Shown in pieces: positions 42,239 through 50,350 of a DNA stretch of 64,000 nucleotides (position 1 is the stretch's first letter; each line of letters opens with the position of its first letter). Both the position numbers and the translations under genes were made by a program. This DNA comes from Maridesulfovibrio sp. Lineage in GTDB: Bacteria; Desulfobacterota; Desulfovibrionia; Desulfovibrionales; Desulfovibrionaceae. Under the pieces are notes generated by a model that had not been told where the DNA came from, ran no database searches, and worked only from the letters and a program-made list of their open reading frames with translations. Where the stretch lies: the NCBI RefSeq assembly GCF_963678865.1, contig NZ_OY787459.1, positions 1,144,501 to 1,208,500 on the forward strand, given 5' to 3'.

Positions 42239-43447
42239 TTACCGTGTTAAGACTTCGCCGTCTTCAATAATGACACTGCACTCTTTGCCTTTGCTGACTC
42301 TTTCAATCCAGACCTGTGCATTAGCCTTCTTTGCAACGTCAAAGACGGTTTCAAGGCTTTCATCGTCCAGCAATGAGCCGTCACGGATCAAAAGGACCTT
42401 CAGCTTGGGATTCATTGCGATTCCCATATGCATGGAAACCAGCAGGCGTTCAGCGCTGGAGCAGTTTGAAAACGGCACTCCATTGAACAGAACCCCGGAT
42501 TCATCAAAGCTCAATCCCGCAACAGGGAACTTTGCAGAGGCCATAAGGTCAGACTTTTTGTTGTCGATTTCCTTCAAAGCTTCAGTAAGCCTAAGGCTTT
42601 CAGCTCTCAGAGCTTCAACACCCGCCTCAGTGTCCCGGTACTCAAGGTTTTCACGAACCTGCATGTTGATTGCGTCCGCCTGAGATATTTCAGTTCGAAT
42701 TTTTTCAACATCAACGTAAGGTTTCGGCTCGGGGGCGTTTGTTTCCGACTCTTCAAGGTGGGCAAGTTCAAGTTGCAAGGCTGCAATCTCTTCCTGAACC
42801 TCTTTGATCCGCTCCTGCCTTGAATTTATTGCCGCTTCATATTCAGCGACTTCAGAATTAAACGCCTCTGCCTCGCGAAGCTGATCCATAAGCACAGCAA
42901 CTGAAACAGGTTCACTTGGGGCGTCAGCATGAAAATCCAAGCTGTTAAACCTTGCCGCCTCTTCTTTGCCTTTGCGGTTGACCTCAGTTCTCTTGCTGAA
43001 GACCTCCGCCCTCCGGCTGTCGAGTTCGGAGAAGTCCAAACCCACCAACTCTTTAAGGGTGGAAAGCTGAGCCAGCGGTTTTTCATTCGCAAATACCAGC
43101 GGGTCAAAAGTGAGCTTTGAAGACAGAGCATCAAGCATTGCTTGGGGGCTTGAAAACGCTGCTCCTTCTGCGTTTTGGACCTTTACGGTAGTTTTCCCTT
43201 CAGCGGTAATGGTGCGGGTTACAAGCAATTCGCCAAGGTCACATTTAATAACGGCTCTCTCTTCTCCCTCTCGGACGGGGTTCTGTCCTTGTGCAACCTT
43301 TCCACCAAGGGCCATGAAGATTGAGTCAAGAACAGAGCTTTTGCCTTGTGCATTATTGCCGCCAATAACCACGGCGTTGCCCTCAGGGACAATTGAAACA
43401 GCCTTCAACCGTTTCACGTTCTGAGACTCAAGTCTAACTATGCGCAT
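42239..43447 (-). CDS. SMC/RecF-like ATPase
   Basis: 402 residues. Walker A GGNNAQGKSSVLDSI (about 30-44), a central coiled coil (residues about 185-300), then an ABC signature-like NCSSAERLLVSM and LKVLLIRDGSLLDDESLE where Walker B stands. It resembles the ATPase subunits of SbcCD/Rad50-type complexes but lacks a nuclease partner gene; the usual Asp-Glu pair of Walker B is altered to Arg-Asp, so turnover may be slow. Located between ssb and resolvase genes. Confidence 0.75.
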   Translation of the reverse strand: MRIVRLESQNVKRLKAVSIVPEGNAVVIGGNNAQGKSSVLDSIFMALGGKVAQGQNPVREGEERAVIKCDLGELLVTRTITAEGKTTVKVQNAEGAAFSSPQAMLDALSSKLTFDPLVFANEKPLAQLSTLKELVGLDFSELDSRRAEVFSKRTEVNRKGKEEAARFNSLDFHADAPSEPVSVAVLMDQLREAEAFNSEVAEYEAAINSRQERIKEVQEEIAALQLELAHLEESETNAPEPKPYVDVEKIRTEISQADAINMQVRENLEYRDTEAGVEALRAESLRLTEALKEIDNKKSDLMASAKFPVAGLSFDESGVLFNGVPFSNCSSAERLLVSMHMGIAMNPKLKVLLIRDGSLLDDESLETVFDVAKKANAQVWIERVSKGKECSVIIEDGEVLTR

Positions 43448-43460
43448 GTCTTAGCCTCGC

Positions 43461-43883
43461 TTAATTATAGTTTCCATTGTACTGGCCTTGCTGCTGGTAG
43501 CCCTGCTGATCATAGCCACTGTTACCCTGCTGGCCTCCTCCGTCCTGCTGGCTGTCCAAAGCCTGAATGTTGGAGGCGTTTATTTCGGTGGTGTAACGGT
43601 CCTGCCCGTTCTGATCCTGCCATTTGCGGGTCTCAAGCTTACCCTCAACCATAACCAAGCGGCCTTTACTCAGGTACTGGCCTGCAAACTCTGCTGTCTG
43701 TCTCCAAGCTACAACCCGGTGCCATTCAGTCTTGTCAACCTTCTGCCCGGTGTTCTTATCTTTGTAGCCTTCGTCAGTGGCAACACTTAGACTGCACACC
43801 GCTTGCCCGGACTGAGTGTAATTAAGCTGCGGGTCCTGCCCCAATCTGCCGATCAGGATTACCTTGTTCATGCTTCCAGCCAT
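43461..43883 (-). CDS. ssb: Single-stranded DNA-binding protein
   Basis: 140 residues. OB fold clear from [42 protein letters not shown] and [18 protein letters not shown]. The C-terminal third is Gln/Gly-rich and ends YNGNYN; the acidic tip that recruits host proteins is missing, typical of some phage SSBs. It overlaps the exonuclease stop by one base. Confidence 0.92.
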   Translation of the reverse strand: MAGSMNKVILIGRLGQDPQLNYTQSGQAVCSLSVATDEGYKDKNTGQKVDKTEWHRVVAWRQTAEFAGQYLSKGRLVMVEGKLETRKWQDQNGQDRYTTEINASNIQALDSQQDGGGQQGNSGYDQQGYQQQGQYNGNYN

Positions 43884-44461
43884 TAAACACCCCTCGGTTT
43901 GATGTTATTATCAACGCAATATTTCCAAAGATCGTAGGTAGCCATAATATCGGCAAAAGCATCGTGCGCATCATCAAAGCCTTCAGGGTTGATCAGCTTT
44001 GCATGTGCCTCGGTCAACTTGGGCCACTTATAACGGCCCATCCTGCCGGGGAGTTTGCATACATCAGTAAGGGGATGCATGATGCAGCCATGGTCAACCT
44101 CTTCAAAATCAACCCCGGCTTTTGCCATAAAGATTTTCAGAATCTTCTTGTCGAACCCGATATTGAAGCCGATGCACATGTCAGCTGTTGCCATAAGCCC
44201 TTTGACGATCTCAGCCACAGCAGCAGCCGGAAGCCCGGTTTCCATACGTCTCTGATCAATACCGTGCACGGCAAGAGCCTTGGGAGACATGCGGCAATCT
44301 TTGTGCTTCACAATCAACGACAGTTTGTGAATGAATTCATCCTTTTCAGTGTCGTAGAGAAGAGCGCCAAGCTGAACCATGTCGGGTTGTTTGGGAGAAT
44401 CCAAGGCTTCCCCTGTTGACGGCAGGCCGCTTGTCTCGGTGTCATAAAAGAGAATGATCAT
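43883..44461 (-). CDS. DEDDh 3'-5' exonuclease (DnaQ-like)
   Basis: 192 residues. Exo [11 protein letters not shown], exo [15 protein letters not shown] and exo [13 protein letters not shown] give the DEDDh catalytic set. No polymerase accompanies it in the prophage; it probably processes ends for ERF-type annealing or proofreads host polymerase. Start and stop overlap neighbours by one base. Confidence 0.85.
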   Translation of the reverse strand: MIILFYDTETSGLPSTGEALDSPKQPDMVQLGALLYDTEKDEFIHKLSLIVKHKDCRMSPKALAVHGIDQRRMETGLPAAAVAEIVKGLMATADMCIGFNIGFDKKILKIFMAKAGVDFEEVDHGCIMHPLTDVCKLPGRMGRYKWPKLTEAHAKLINPEGFDDAHDAFADIMATYDLWKYCVDNNIKPRGV

Positions 44462-45114
44462 TAAAACGTTCCCTCCAGCTTCCGGTATTCATCACGGACG
44501 CTTTCAACATCTTCACCGCAATATTCGCCGATCTTGGACAACTGCCCTTTCTGCCAAAGGCCGAAGACCTTAGAGCCGTCCATATCCTTTGTTTTGCGTT
44601 TAGACCCCAGAAAGACGGCTATTTCGTCCTGTGTTCCCTTGGCTCTGTCGTCCTGCTTGCCGTTCCAGATTTCCCGGATATCAACCACGCTGTCTGCATA
44701 GCGCTTGCGAGGAATCTGTATTGCAAGGTCTTTCAGGCCGTATTTTACTGCCCGATGATAAAGCCAATTCATGTCAAAAGAGCGCAGGTTAAAACCAATC
44801 CAGCGAATGTTGTCACCAAATCCGTTAAGCTCTTTCACGCGCCCCCAGAAACGAAACAGCAGTTCTTCTTCATCTTTTCCGTAGACCGTTTCTACGGGAC
44901 CATCTTCAACCGCAAAGCCTATGCAAACGATCCGCCCCTTGAGGCTTTCAAGGGCCTGTTTTTTCCAAAGATCATCCCGTGCGGTCTCGCCATTTTCTGC
45001 AAACCATTTTGCGATAGTTTCTTTTTTCTTCATTTGACCGGGGGGAGAGACTTCGCTTTTCTTCGGTTTCTCCGGTCCGGGGATGGTTTCAATGTCAATG
45101 AATACGTTCAGCAT
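44461..45114 (-). CDS. 3'-5' exonuclease, PolB-associated type
   Basis: 217 residues. FIDIETIPGP (exo I), RWIGFNLRSFDMNWLYHRA (exo II) and IGEYCGEDVESVRDEY (exo III, tyrosine-less variant with D/E set) match the predicted 3'-5' exonuclease related to family B polymerases. Second exonuclease of the operon, directly after ERF, so end resection for single-strand annealing is the likely job. Confidence 0.82.
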   Translation of the reverse strand: MLNVFIDIETIPGPEKPKKSEVSPPGQMKKKETIAKWFAENGETARDDLWKKQALESLKGRIVCIGFAVEDGPVETVYGKDEEELLFRFWGRVKELNGFGDNIRWIGFNLRSFDMNWLYHRAVKYGLKDLAIQIPRKRYADSVVDIREIWNGKQDDRAKGTQDEIAVFLGSKRKTKDMDGSKVFGLWQKGQLSKIGEYCGEDVESVRDEYRKLEGTF

Positions 45115-45918
45115 TTATCTACCTCCTGCCTGTATGAATGCGCTTGCCGCATCAAAGGTCAGATGTTTTGTTGAATCAATGTGTGGATGATTCGGGAATT
45201 TACCCATCAGCCAATTATTGATGTATTTGATCCGGGTTGCCCGGTCCTTATGTCCAAGTTCATTTGTGCAGATGATGTTTACTCTCTGAACCTGTCCGGC
45301 CTGTGCCAACTTTCCATGCCCAGTCACCTGTGAGCCGAGGAAGGCGTTTTGCACATTGTCCACCGCTTGGTTCTGCTGACGCTGTGCTCCCTGCTGTTGA
45401 TTGCGGGGTTGCCCCTGTCTTTGGTTCTGCTGTTGTCCCTGCTGCCCTTGCTGCGGGGGAGGCCCTTGGCGTTGATTCTGGTTGCCTTGTGGTCTGCCCT
45501 GTTGCTGTCTCTGCTGATCATTGCCGGGTGGCTCTTGACTATCTGCGTCCTTGTTGTCGTCAATGCAGAACAGACCGTTCAGGGCATATTTCCGGGCGTA
45601 TGAACTTGCCGCCCCTGTTACCTGACTGTCGTCCATTCCCTTTTTAGTTAGCGGCTCCCTTGCCCAGCCTGTAGCCGACATTGCTTGTTCGCCCAGACTG
45701 ATTGTTGCTTTGGCCTTCACATAAATCCTGTCTCCAAGAGCTTCCATAGAATCCGAGACGGTTAAAACAACACCGTGCTTTGCAAGGTGGGGCTTTAGCC
45801 CTTCAAGAATGTCCTCACAGCTGCGGTACTTGTATTTTCCAAAGCTGTTGAACTGATTCTTAGGGCAATTCAGCTCGGTTTGAATGGCAACCATTTTGGC
45901 TTGTAACTCACTAGTCAC
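45115..45918 (-). CDS. erf: ERF-family single-strand annealing recombinase
   Basis: 267 residues. N-terminal ERF core: NQFNSFGKYKYRSCEDILEG, LKPHLAKHGVVLTVSD, AKATISLGEQAMSATGWA, and MDDSQVTGAASSYARKYAL. A Gln/Arg-rich linker (about 130-190) joins a C-terminal helical domain. It anneals complementary strands in phage recombination and circularisation, as in P22. GTG start at 45918 is set by AGGAGGTG 9-10 bases upstream. First gene of the leftward early operon. Confidence 0.9.
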   Translation of the reverse strand: MTSELQAKMVAIQTELNCPKNQFNSFGKYKYRSCEDILEGLKPHLAKHGVVLTVSDSMEALGDRIYVKAKATISLGEQAMSATGWAREPLTKKGMDDSQVTGAASSYARKYALNGLFCIDDNKDADSQEPPGNDQQRQQQGRPQGNQNQRQGPPPQQGQQGQQQNQRQGQPRNQQQGAQRQQNQAVDNVQNAFLGSQVTGHGKLAQAGQVQRVNIICTNELGHKDRATRIKYINNWLMGKFPNHPHIDSTKHLTFDAASAFIQAGGR

Positions 45919-46260
45919 CGGGGTTTACACCTCCTATGCGATAGACAATCTCTAGACAATATGCCTACTTTTAAAGATTTTTTTTCATTTTGTAGTTGCA
46001 AAAGTGATAAAAAAAGTTAATCCTAGACCCATAATAACTCACTTGATCATGTGAACACAAATTTATGGTTCTCAATCAACCTTTTTGAGACCTTTGTTAT
46101 TAAGGCTATTGACCGTTATTGTTATAAATTATAAAAACACCTCCTTAACGTTTCTTAACTCTGTTGCATTTTTTGTGTTGGTGAAAAAAGTGTAGCTAGA
46201 ATAGAGTTGAAGTCAAGGCGAAAAATAGAATTTTTGCCTATAGAATAACGAGGGGTTTTT
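45919..46260. promoter_or_regulatory. Lysogeny control region between ERF operon and repressor
   Basis: AT-rich 342-base divergent spacer without a gene. TAGACAAT occurs twice with an 11-base period (45942-45949 and 45953-45960), close to the ERF ribosome site, a fitting operator pair. TTAAC is repeated near 46145-46159 upstream of the repressor. The leftward early and rightward repressor promoters must be here, but I could not fix convincing -35/-10 pairs. Confidence 0.55.
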
Positions 46261-46938
46261 ATGTATCTATTAAGGATGGGAAGAACGATGGAAGAGTCTT
46301 TTGAAGTATTTCGACGTAATATTACACGTTTACGCAAAGAGAAGGGCTTGAAACAAAAAGAGCTTGCTGCAAAGGTAGGTATAGGCGGCAAACATATGAG
46401 CGATATAGTCAACAATCGTTCAAATCCAAGCCCGGAAGTACAGAAAAAGATTAGCGAAATTCTTGACGTTGATTGGTCAGACTTATTTCTGGAGAGATCA
46501 GAAATTAGGTCAACTGCTGGAGAGTCGGTGCGCTCTAGCGATATTTTCTTAGGAATTCCGTTCATGTCTACACCTACTATAGGTGAAGATAATGAACCCA
46601 TAATTGACATAAACACTCAGTCACACTTTGCATACTCTAAGGAATGGCTAAACGCGATTGGATGCCCTGACGACATGGTTGTATATCGAGTTCAAGACGA
46701 GGCCATGGCGCCAACCATACCCGAAAACTCGATCATCTTAATTGATAGAAGCCAAAACAAGCCTATCAAGTTCAAAGTTTTCGTTGTCTGGCATAACGGC
46801 AAAATGCTTATTCGTAGATGTATCCCTGCCGGATCAGGCGTAGCCTTTGCCACCGACAACAACCCTCAAGACATTATTAAAAACAAAGACTGTACTGTTA
46901 TTGGTAGAGTCCTCAATATGTCTCAGTCAGATTTATAA
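46261..46938 (+). CDS. CI-type prophage repressor with degenerate S24 domain
   Basis: 225 residues. N-terminal HTH (FRRNITRLRKEKGLKQKELAAKVGIGGKHMSDIVNN, about 18-55) and a C-terminal S24/LexA-like dimerisation fold. The S24 motif reads VQDEAMAPTI where a catalytic Ser is expected (Ala148), and LIRRCI where the Lys is expected (Arg185), so both catalytic residues are lost. GAGGGG precedes ATG 46261; starts at codons 6 or 10 are also possible. The likely partner is the antirepressor at 18433. Confidence 0.88.
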   Translation: MYLLRMGRTMEESFEVFRRNITRLRKEKGLKQKELAAKVGIGGKHMSDIVNNRSNPSPEVQKKISEILDVDWSDLFLERSEIRSTAGESVRSSDIFLGIPFMSTPTIGEDNEPIIDINTQSHFAYSKEWLNAIGCPDDMVVYRVQDEAMAPTIPENSIILIDRSQNKPIKFKVFVVWHNGKMLIRRCIPAGSGVAFATDNNPQDIIKNKDCTVIGRVLNMSQSDL

Positions 46939-46961
46939 TAACATTTCAAGATGTTGGAAAA

Positions 46962-46986
46962 GGGCCGCTATATGCGGCCTTTTTTA
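46962..46986 (+). terminator. Terminator after repressor
   Basis: GGCCGC and GCGGCC pair around TATAT, followed by TTTTTTATT, 25 bases after the repressor stop. Confidence 0.85.
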
Positions 46987-47044
46987 TTGCCCTCCTATCT
47001 CTATTTTATCTCTATTTTCCCTTGACTCTTCACCGGAGAGAGAT

Positions 47045-47182
47045 ATGCTTTTCTCAACACGTCAGGGAAATCACATCGAACACACCCGGATACAGCTTCC
47101 GAAAAGTAGATCACTGATAACCCGCCAGTACGAGTTGCCCCGCCAGTTATTAGGGACGGCTATTAGCCTAGTTGCCAGATAA
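47045..47182 (+). CDS. Possible small basic protein
   Basis: 45 residues, basic (RIQLPKSRSLITRQYELPRQ). GGAG is 6 bases before ATG. Nothing else supports it; the stretch 46987-47450 otherwise shows no clear gene. Confidence 0.35.
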   Translation: MLFSTRQGNHIEHTRIQLPKSRSLITRQYELPRQLLGTAISLVAR

Positions 47183-47299
47183 AGGGATGGAGAGCCGAGC
47201 AAAGCAAGGACCCCCCTAGGCAGTGATGAAGGTGAAACCCCAGAACGAGGACAACGGCAGGGTTTAGCAGAGAATATCAGGGACTTCCCCGTCCTTATA

Positions 47300-47413
47300 A
47301 TGACCATAGCCTTTGGCATTGCTAATCGGGCCTCGTCACTTGGGGAAGAATCTAACAGGCATAATGAACCATCGGGAAAGGCCCGGAAAGGCCGTGTATG
47401 GGGCGCACGTTAA
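47300..47413 (+). CDS. Doubtful small ORF
   Basis: 37 residues ending in a basic KARKGRVWGAR. No ribosome site is seen upstream, so it may be chance or the tail of a longer leader-coded peptide. Confidence 0.25.
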   Translation: MTIAFGIANRASSLGEESNRHNEPSGKARKGRVWGAR

Positions 47414-47450
47414 ATAGCCCCAAAAATCAGACAGGAGGAGGTGCGAATAA

Positions 47451-47765
47451 TTGGCTAAGGTAATCTACGAACAGACCCGTAAAGACTATGAGTTTTTGCG
47501 AGAAACAACAGCCGAGCCATACGGTAGAACTGAGTACGTTCTTACGGAAGAAGCCTTTATGGAACTTCTGGAGAAGCCCACCAAAAATAAAGCGACAGGC
47601 GTTTATAAAGAGCTTTTGATCTGCTGGTTTGATGAAGGCCCTTACGAACAAGAGTCTGTCTACGGGGACAAGCGCAGGACCATCAAATATAAAAATCTGA
47701 TTGCTGATCACCCTGAAATTGAAACCATTAGAAAACGACACGGGATTGAGCAGCCTGATTGGTAA
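47451..47765 (+). CDS. Hypothetical protein
   Basis: 104 residues, charged, no domain recognised (EYVLTEEAFMELLEKPTKN; RHGIEQPDW end). TTG start at 47451 is supported by GGAGGAGG 9 bases upstream. Confidence 0.65.
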   Translation: MAKVIYEQTRKDYEFLRETTAEPYGRTEYVLTEEAFMELLEKPTKNKATGVYKELLICWFDEGPYEQESVYGDKRRTIKYKNLIADHPEIETIRKRHGIEQPDW

Positions 47766-47847
47766 TCGACTAAGGCCAGAGAACTAGCCATTCTCTTTTT
47801 TTACCTACTAAAAACAATAACACCTTGAAATTACAGGAAACTACAAA

Positions 47848-48966
47848 ATGAAAGTAAAAGGATTCAAAGGATTCGACAAGGACATGAAGTGCAGAGGCAT
47901 GCAGTTTGCCACAGGTGAAACCGCTACCCATGAGGGAGATATAAAACTGTGCAATGAGGGGTTGCACTTCTGCGAAAGCCCCTTTGACGTATTCGGCTAC
48001 TATCCCCCCGGTGACGGTTGCCGTTACTGCACAGTTGAAGGCAACAAGACCTCTCCCGAAAAAGAGGGTTTCGACTCAAAGCGCGTCTGCAAAGAACTTA
48101 GCGTAAAGGCTGAAATCGGTATTCCCGGAATGGTTCAGGCTGCGGTTGATCTGGTGCTTAGTAAGGTGACGGACGAAAAGAAGGAGTCCAACACCGGAGA
48201 CCAGAGTGCAGCCACCAACACCGGAGACCGGAGTGCAGCCACCAACACCGGAGACCAGAGTGCAGCCACCAACACCGGATACTGGAGTGCAGCCACCAAC
48301 ACCGGAGACCAGAGTGCAGCCACCAACACCGGATACCAGAGTGCAGCCACCAACACCGGAGACCGGAGTGCAGCCACCAACACCGGATACCAGAGTGCAG
48401 CCACCAACACCGGATACTGGAGTGCAGCCACCAACACCGGAGACCGGAGTGCAGCCACCAACACCGGAGACCAGAGTGCAGCCACCAACACCGGAGACCG
48501 GAGTGCAGCCACCAACACCGGAGACCAGAGTGCAGCCACCAACACCGGAGACCGGAGTGCAGCCACCAACACCGGAGACCAGAGTGCAGCCACCAACACC
48601 GGATACTGGAGTGCAGCCACCAACACCGGAGACCAGAGTGCAGCCACCAACACCGGATACCAGAGTGCAGCCACCAACACCGGAGACCGGAGTGCAGCCA
48701 CCAACACCGGATACCAGAGTGCAGCCACCAACACCGGAGACCGGAGTGCAGCCAGCGTTGAAGGCGAAAAGTCCGTAGCTCTCGCATCTGGCTATAAAGG
48801 CAAGGTCAAAGGGGTACTAGGTTGCGCGATCTTCTCAGTGGAAAGAGACTATATGTCTGATGAAATCATTTCGGTCTGCGCTGGCATCATTGACGGTAAA
48901 AAACTTAAGGCCGACACATGGTACATCGTGAAAGATGGGGAATTTGTTGAATGGGAGGAAGAATAA
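47848..48966 (+). CDS. DUF7666-like protein with 21 nine-residue repeats
   Basis: 372 residues. The N-terminal 110 (KGFKGFDKDMKCRGMQFATGE, CNEGLHFCESPFDVFGYYPP) resemble the DUF7666 head found on phage and mobile-element proteins. Then 21 units of NTG(D/Y)(Q/R/W)SAAT form a likely beta-solenoid, and the C-terminal 60 residues (KSVALASGYKGKVKGVLGCAIF) cap it. AGGA lies 9 bases before ATG. No signal peptide. Position in the lysogeny-side block suggests a lysogen or early role; function unknown. Confidence 0.75.
   Translation: MKVKGFKGFDKDMKCRGMQFATGETATHEGDIKLCNEGLHFCESPFDVFGYYPPGDGCRYCTVEGNKTSPEKEGFDSKRVCKELSVKAEIGIPGMVQAAVDLVLSKVTDEKKESNTGDQSAATNTGDRSAATNTGDQSAATNTGYWSAATNTGDQSAATNTGYQSAATNTGDRSAATNTGYQSAATNTGYWSAATNTGDRSAATNTGDQSAATNTGDRSAATNTGDQSAATNTGDRSAATNTGDQSAATNTGYWSAATNTGDQSAATNTGYQSAATNTGDRSAATNTGYQSAATNTGDRSAASVEGEKSVALASGYKGKVKGVLGCAIFSVERDYMSDEIISVCAGIIDGKKLKADTWYIVKDGEFVEWEEE
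48190..48756 (+). repeat. 21 tandem 27-bp repeats inside the DUF7666-like gene
   Basis: Units differ only at the two codons coding D/Y and Q/R/W. Units 2-8 (48217-48405) and units 14-20 (48541-48729) are identical over 189 bases, a recent internal duplication. Because 27 is divisible by three, all six frames stay open here, which creates long spurious frames. Confidence 0.95.
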
Positions 48967-49149
48967 ATGTCGTTCATGCTGAAAAACGAAGGTCACCCCG
49001 ACATTAAGCTCAGTGAAGAAGAGGCCGCATACATGTTGAAGAAAAACGGAATACGCGCCTCTAGGCTGAACGCGATCCGGTCTTTTAATGAGTCTGCCAA
49101 GCTCCCTAAAGGAGCTGTTATCTGCTGGAGCAACAATGCTGGAAAGTAG
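48967..49149 (+). CDS. Small hypothetical protein
   Basis: 60 residues, helical middle (DIKLSEEEAAYMLKKNGIRAS). Starts immediately after the repeat gene stop and overlaps the next gene by 14 bases. Unknown. Confidence 0.55.
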   Translation: MSFMLKNEGHPDIKLSEEEAAYMLKKNGIRASRLNAIRSFNESAKLPKGAVICWSNNAGK

Positions 49150-49840
49150 GCCTGTGCCGGGTGCGGACTTTAATATTGATTCACTAGGCAGGCTGAAAAA
49201 CATCAAAACAGGCAACTACATGATGCCTTCAGTGGTTAAGGGGAAATATTATTACAGCCCTTCCTCTGGTTCGTCAGTAAAAGCCATGATGGGGAAAATA
49301 TGGCCCGAAGCTGAGCTTAGCTTTGATCGCCATTGGTGGCTGGCAACAAGGGAATACGCAGCAATCAAGAAAGCCCAAAAAAAGGCCAAGGTTAACCAGA
49401 AAAAAAACAATCGCCTTGAACTTGAAAAGGCTGGCTACTGGGGCGCGGAAGTTGAACCGCCACCGGAAGCAGAATGGAGAACACACCCAAAATTCCCAAA
49501 AGTGGAACTCTCCGATTGCGGACTACTGAGAAAGAAAGTGGACAAAGGCAAAGCCTACCGTCCTACTCTCAGCCAAAAAGGAAATCCAGTTTTCTCTGAA
49601 GGGATTACTGGTGGCCGAAAAATGGCCTTGTTCAAGGCATATCGGGAAGTGTTTCATAAAAACTTGCCTGAATATATTCCCGCAGACCATCGGGGAGCAG
49701 AAGAATTTATGCTCTCCTGCCCTTATGCGCGAGACATGATTCAAACCCTTTACGGATCAGGCAAGCCGGATGCCCAGTTCAGCCCCTTGGATTGGTTCCA
49801 CGATCAACTGCCGGAAGCGGTAATAATGAGGATACAATGA
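49136..49840 (+). CDS. NUMOD4-like DNA-binding protein
   Basis: 234 residues from ATG 49136 (GGAG 5 bases upstream; an upstream in-frame start overlaps the previous gene more). Two stretches, FNIDSLGRLKNIKTGNYMMPSVVKGKYYY (about 10-38) and FPKVELSDCGLLRKK (about 122-136), resemble NUMOD4-type modules found on phage HNH homing nucleases. No HNH catalytic motif is visible. Tentative. Confidence 0.5.
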   Translation: MLESRPVPGADFNIDSLGRLKNIKTGNYMMPSVVKGKYYYSPSSGSSVKAMMGKIWPEAELSFDRHWWLATREYAAIKKAQKKAKVNQKKNNRLELEKAGYWGAEVEPPPEAEWRTHPKFPKVELSDCGLLRKKVDKGKAYRPTLSQKGNPVFSEGITGGRKMALFKAYREVFHKNLPEYIPADHRGAEEFMLSCPYARDMIQTLYGSGKPDAQFSPLDWFHDQLPEAVIMRIQ

Positions 49841-49965
49841 TGCAAGAACACAGATGCCCCAGCTGCAACCGTCTACTCATGAAAGGCAAGGTGATTGAGG
49901 TGCAGGTTAAATGCCCTAAGTGCAAAAAGATTGTCAGGATCGTGGGTGGGAACAATGAAAAGTAG
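49837..49965 (+). CDS. Com-like zinc finger protein
   Basis: 42 residues: HRCPSCNRLLMKGKVIEVQ then KCPKCKKIVRIV, the CxxC...CxxC spacing of phage Mu Com. Mu Com is a zinc protein that binds an mRNA hairpin and activates translation of mom. No Mom-like gene is seen here, but several virion genes carry hairpins over their ribosome sites. ATG overlaps the preceding stop. Confidence 0.7.
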   Translation: MMQEHRCPSCNRLLMKGKVIEVQVKCPKCKKIVRIVGGNNEK

Positions 49966-50350
49966 CCAGCTTTCAAAAATGGTCACCCTAACAAGGGGCG
50001 AGAAATGGTTTTATCTCGATTCGCTGGGCATGGCCTACTGTACCCGGTGCAATTGTGAGCTTGGTTGTTCTGCTGACGGTGACTCTTTTCATCAATGCGA
50101 CAACTGCCAAGCCACTGCAACTGACGGTGGTAAGGATTATGCCGAAGACCTCAACGCAGCACAGGAACTAGTTGAGGAAATGGAAAGTTTTGGTGGCTTT
50201 GAGATGTTCCCTAATCCCGACGGGGATGGATATGTTTTCGCATTTATCCCGAAAAACGGGAGGCTTCCCCTTGATGGAATAGGCGAAACATTGCCCGAAG
50301 CTATTTGCAAAGCCTTCCTGATCTGGAAAGGATTTCTCAATGAAAAATAG
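49955..50350 (+). CDS. Zinc-ribbon hypothetical protein
   Basis: 131 residues with CTRCNCELGC and CDNCQA near residues 30-55, a zinc ribbon, followed by a compact alpha/beta region ending TLPEAICKAFLIWKG. ATG 49955 overlaps the Com-like stop region and has GGTGGG upstream. Unknown role. Confidence 0.65.
   Translation: MKSSQLSKMVTLTRGEKWFYLDSLGMAYCTRCNCELGCSADGDSFHQCDNCQATATDGGKDYAEDLNAAQELVEEMESFGGFEMFPNPDGDGYVFAFIPKNGRLPLDGIGETLPEAICKAFLIWKGFLNEK

Noticed and set aside
46155..46616. 153-codon minus-strand frame opposite the repressor
   Set aside because: It is antisense to the helix-turn-helix coding region, which has clear protein motifs; Ser/Ile/Leu-rich shadow composition.
48190..48756. 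Array considered as a CRISPR
   Set aside because: Units are directly adjacent without unique spacers and encode a repeat protein; no cas genes are present.
48135..48787. Long open frames on the opposite strand and in another forward frame across 48.1-48.8 kb
   Set aside because: They are shadows of the 27-bp tandem repeat, which keeps all frames open; composition is repetitive (Leu-Val-Ala-Ala-Leu or Trp-Leu-His-Ser) and there are no ribosome sites.
49136..49840. HNH homing endonuclease
   Set aside because: Only NUMOD-like segments are seen; no His-Asn-His catalytic motif could be found.
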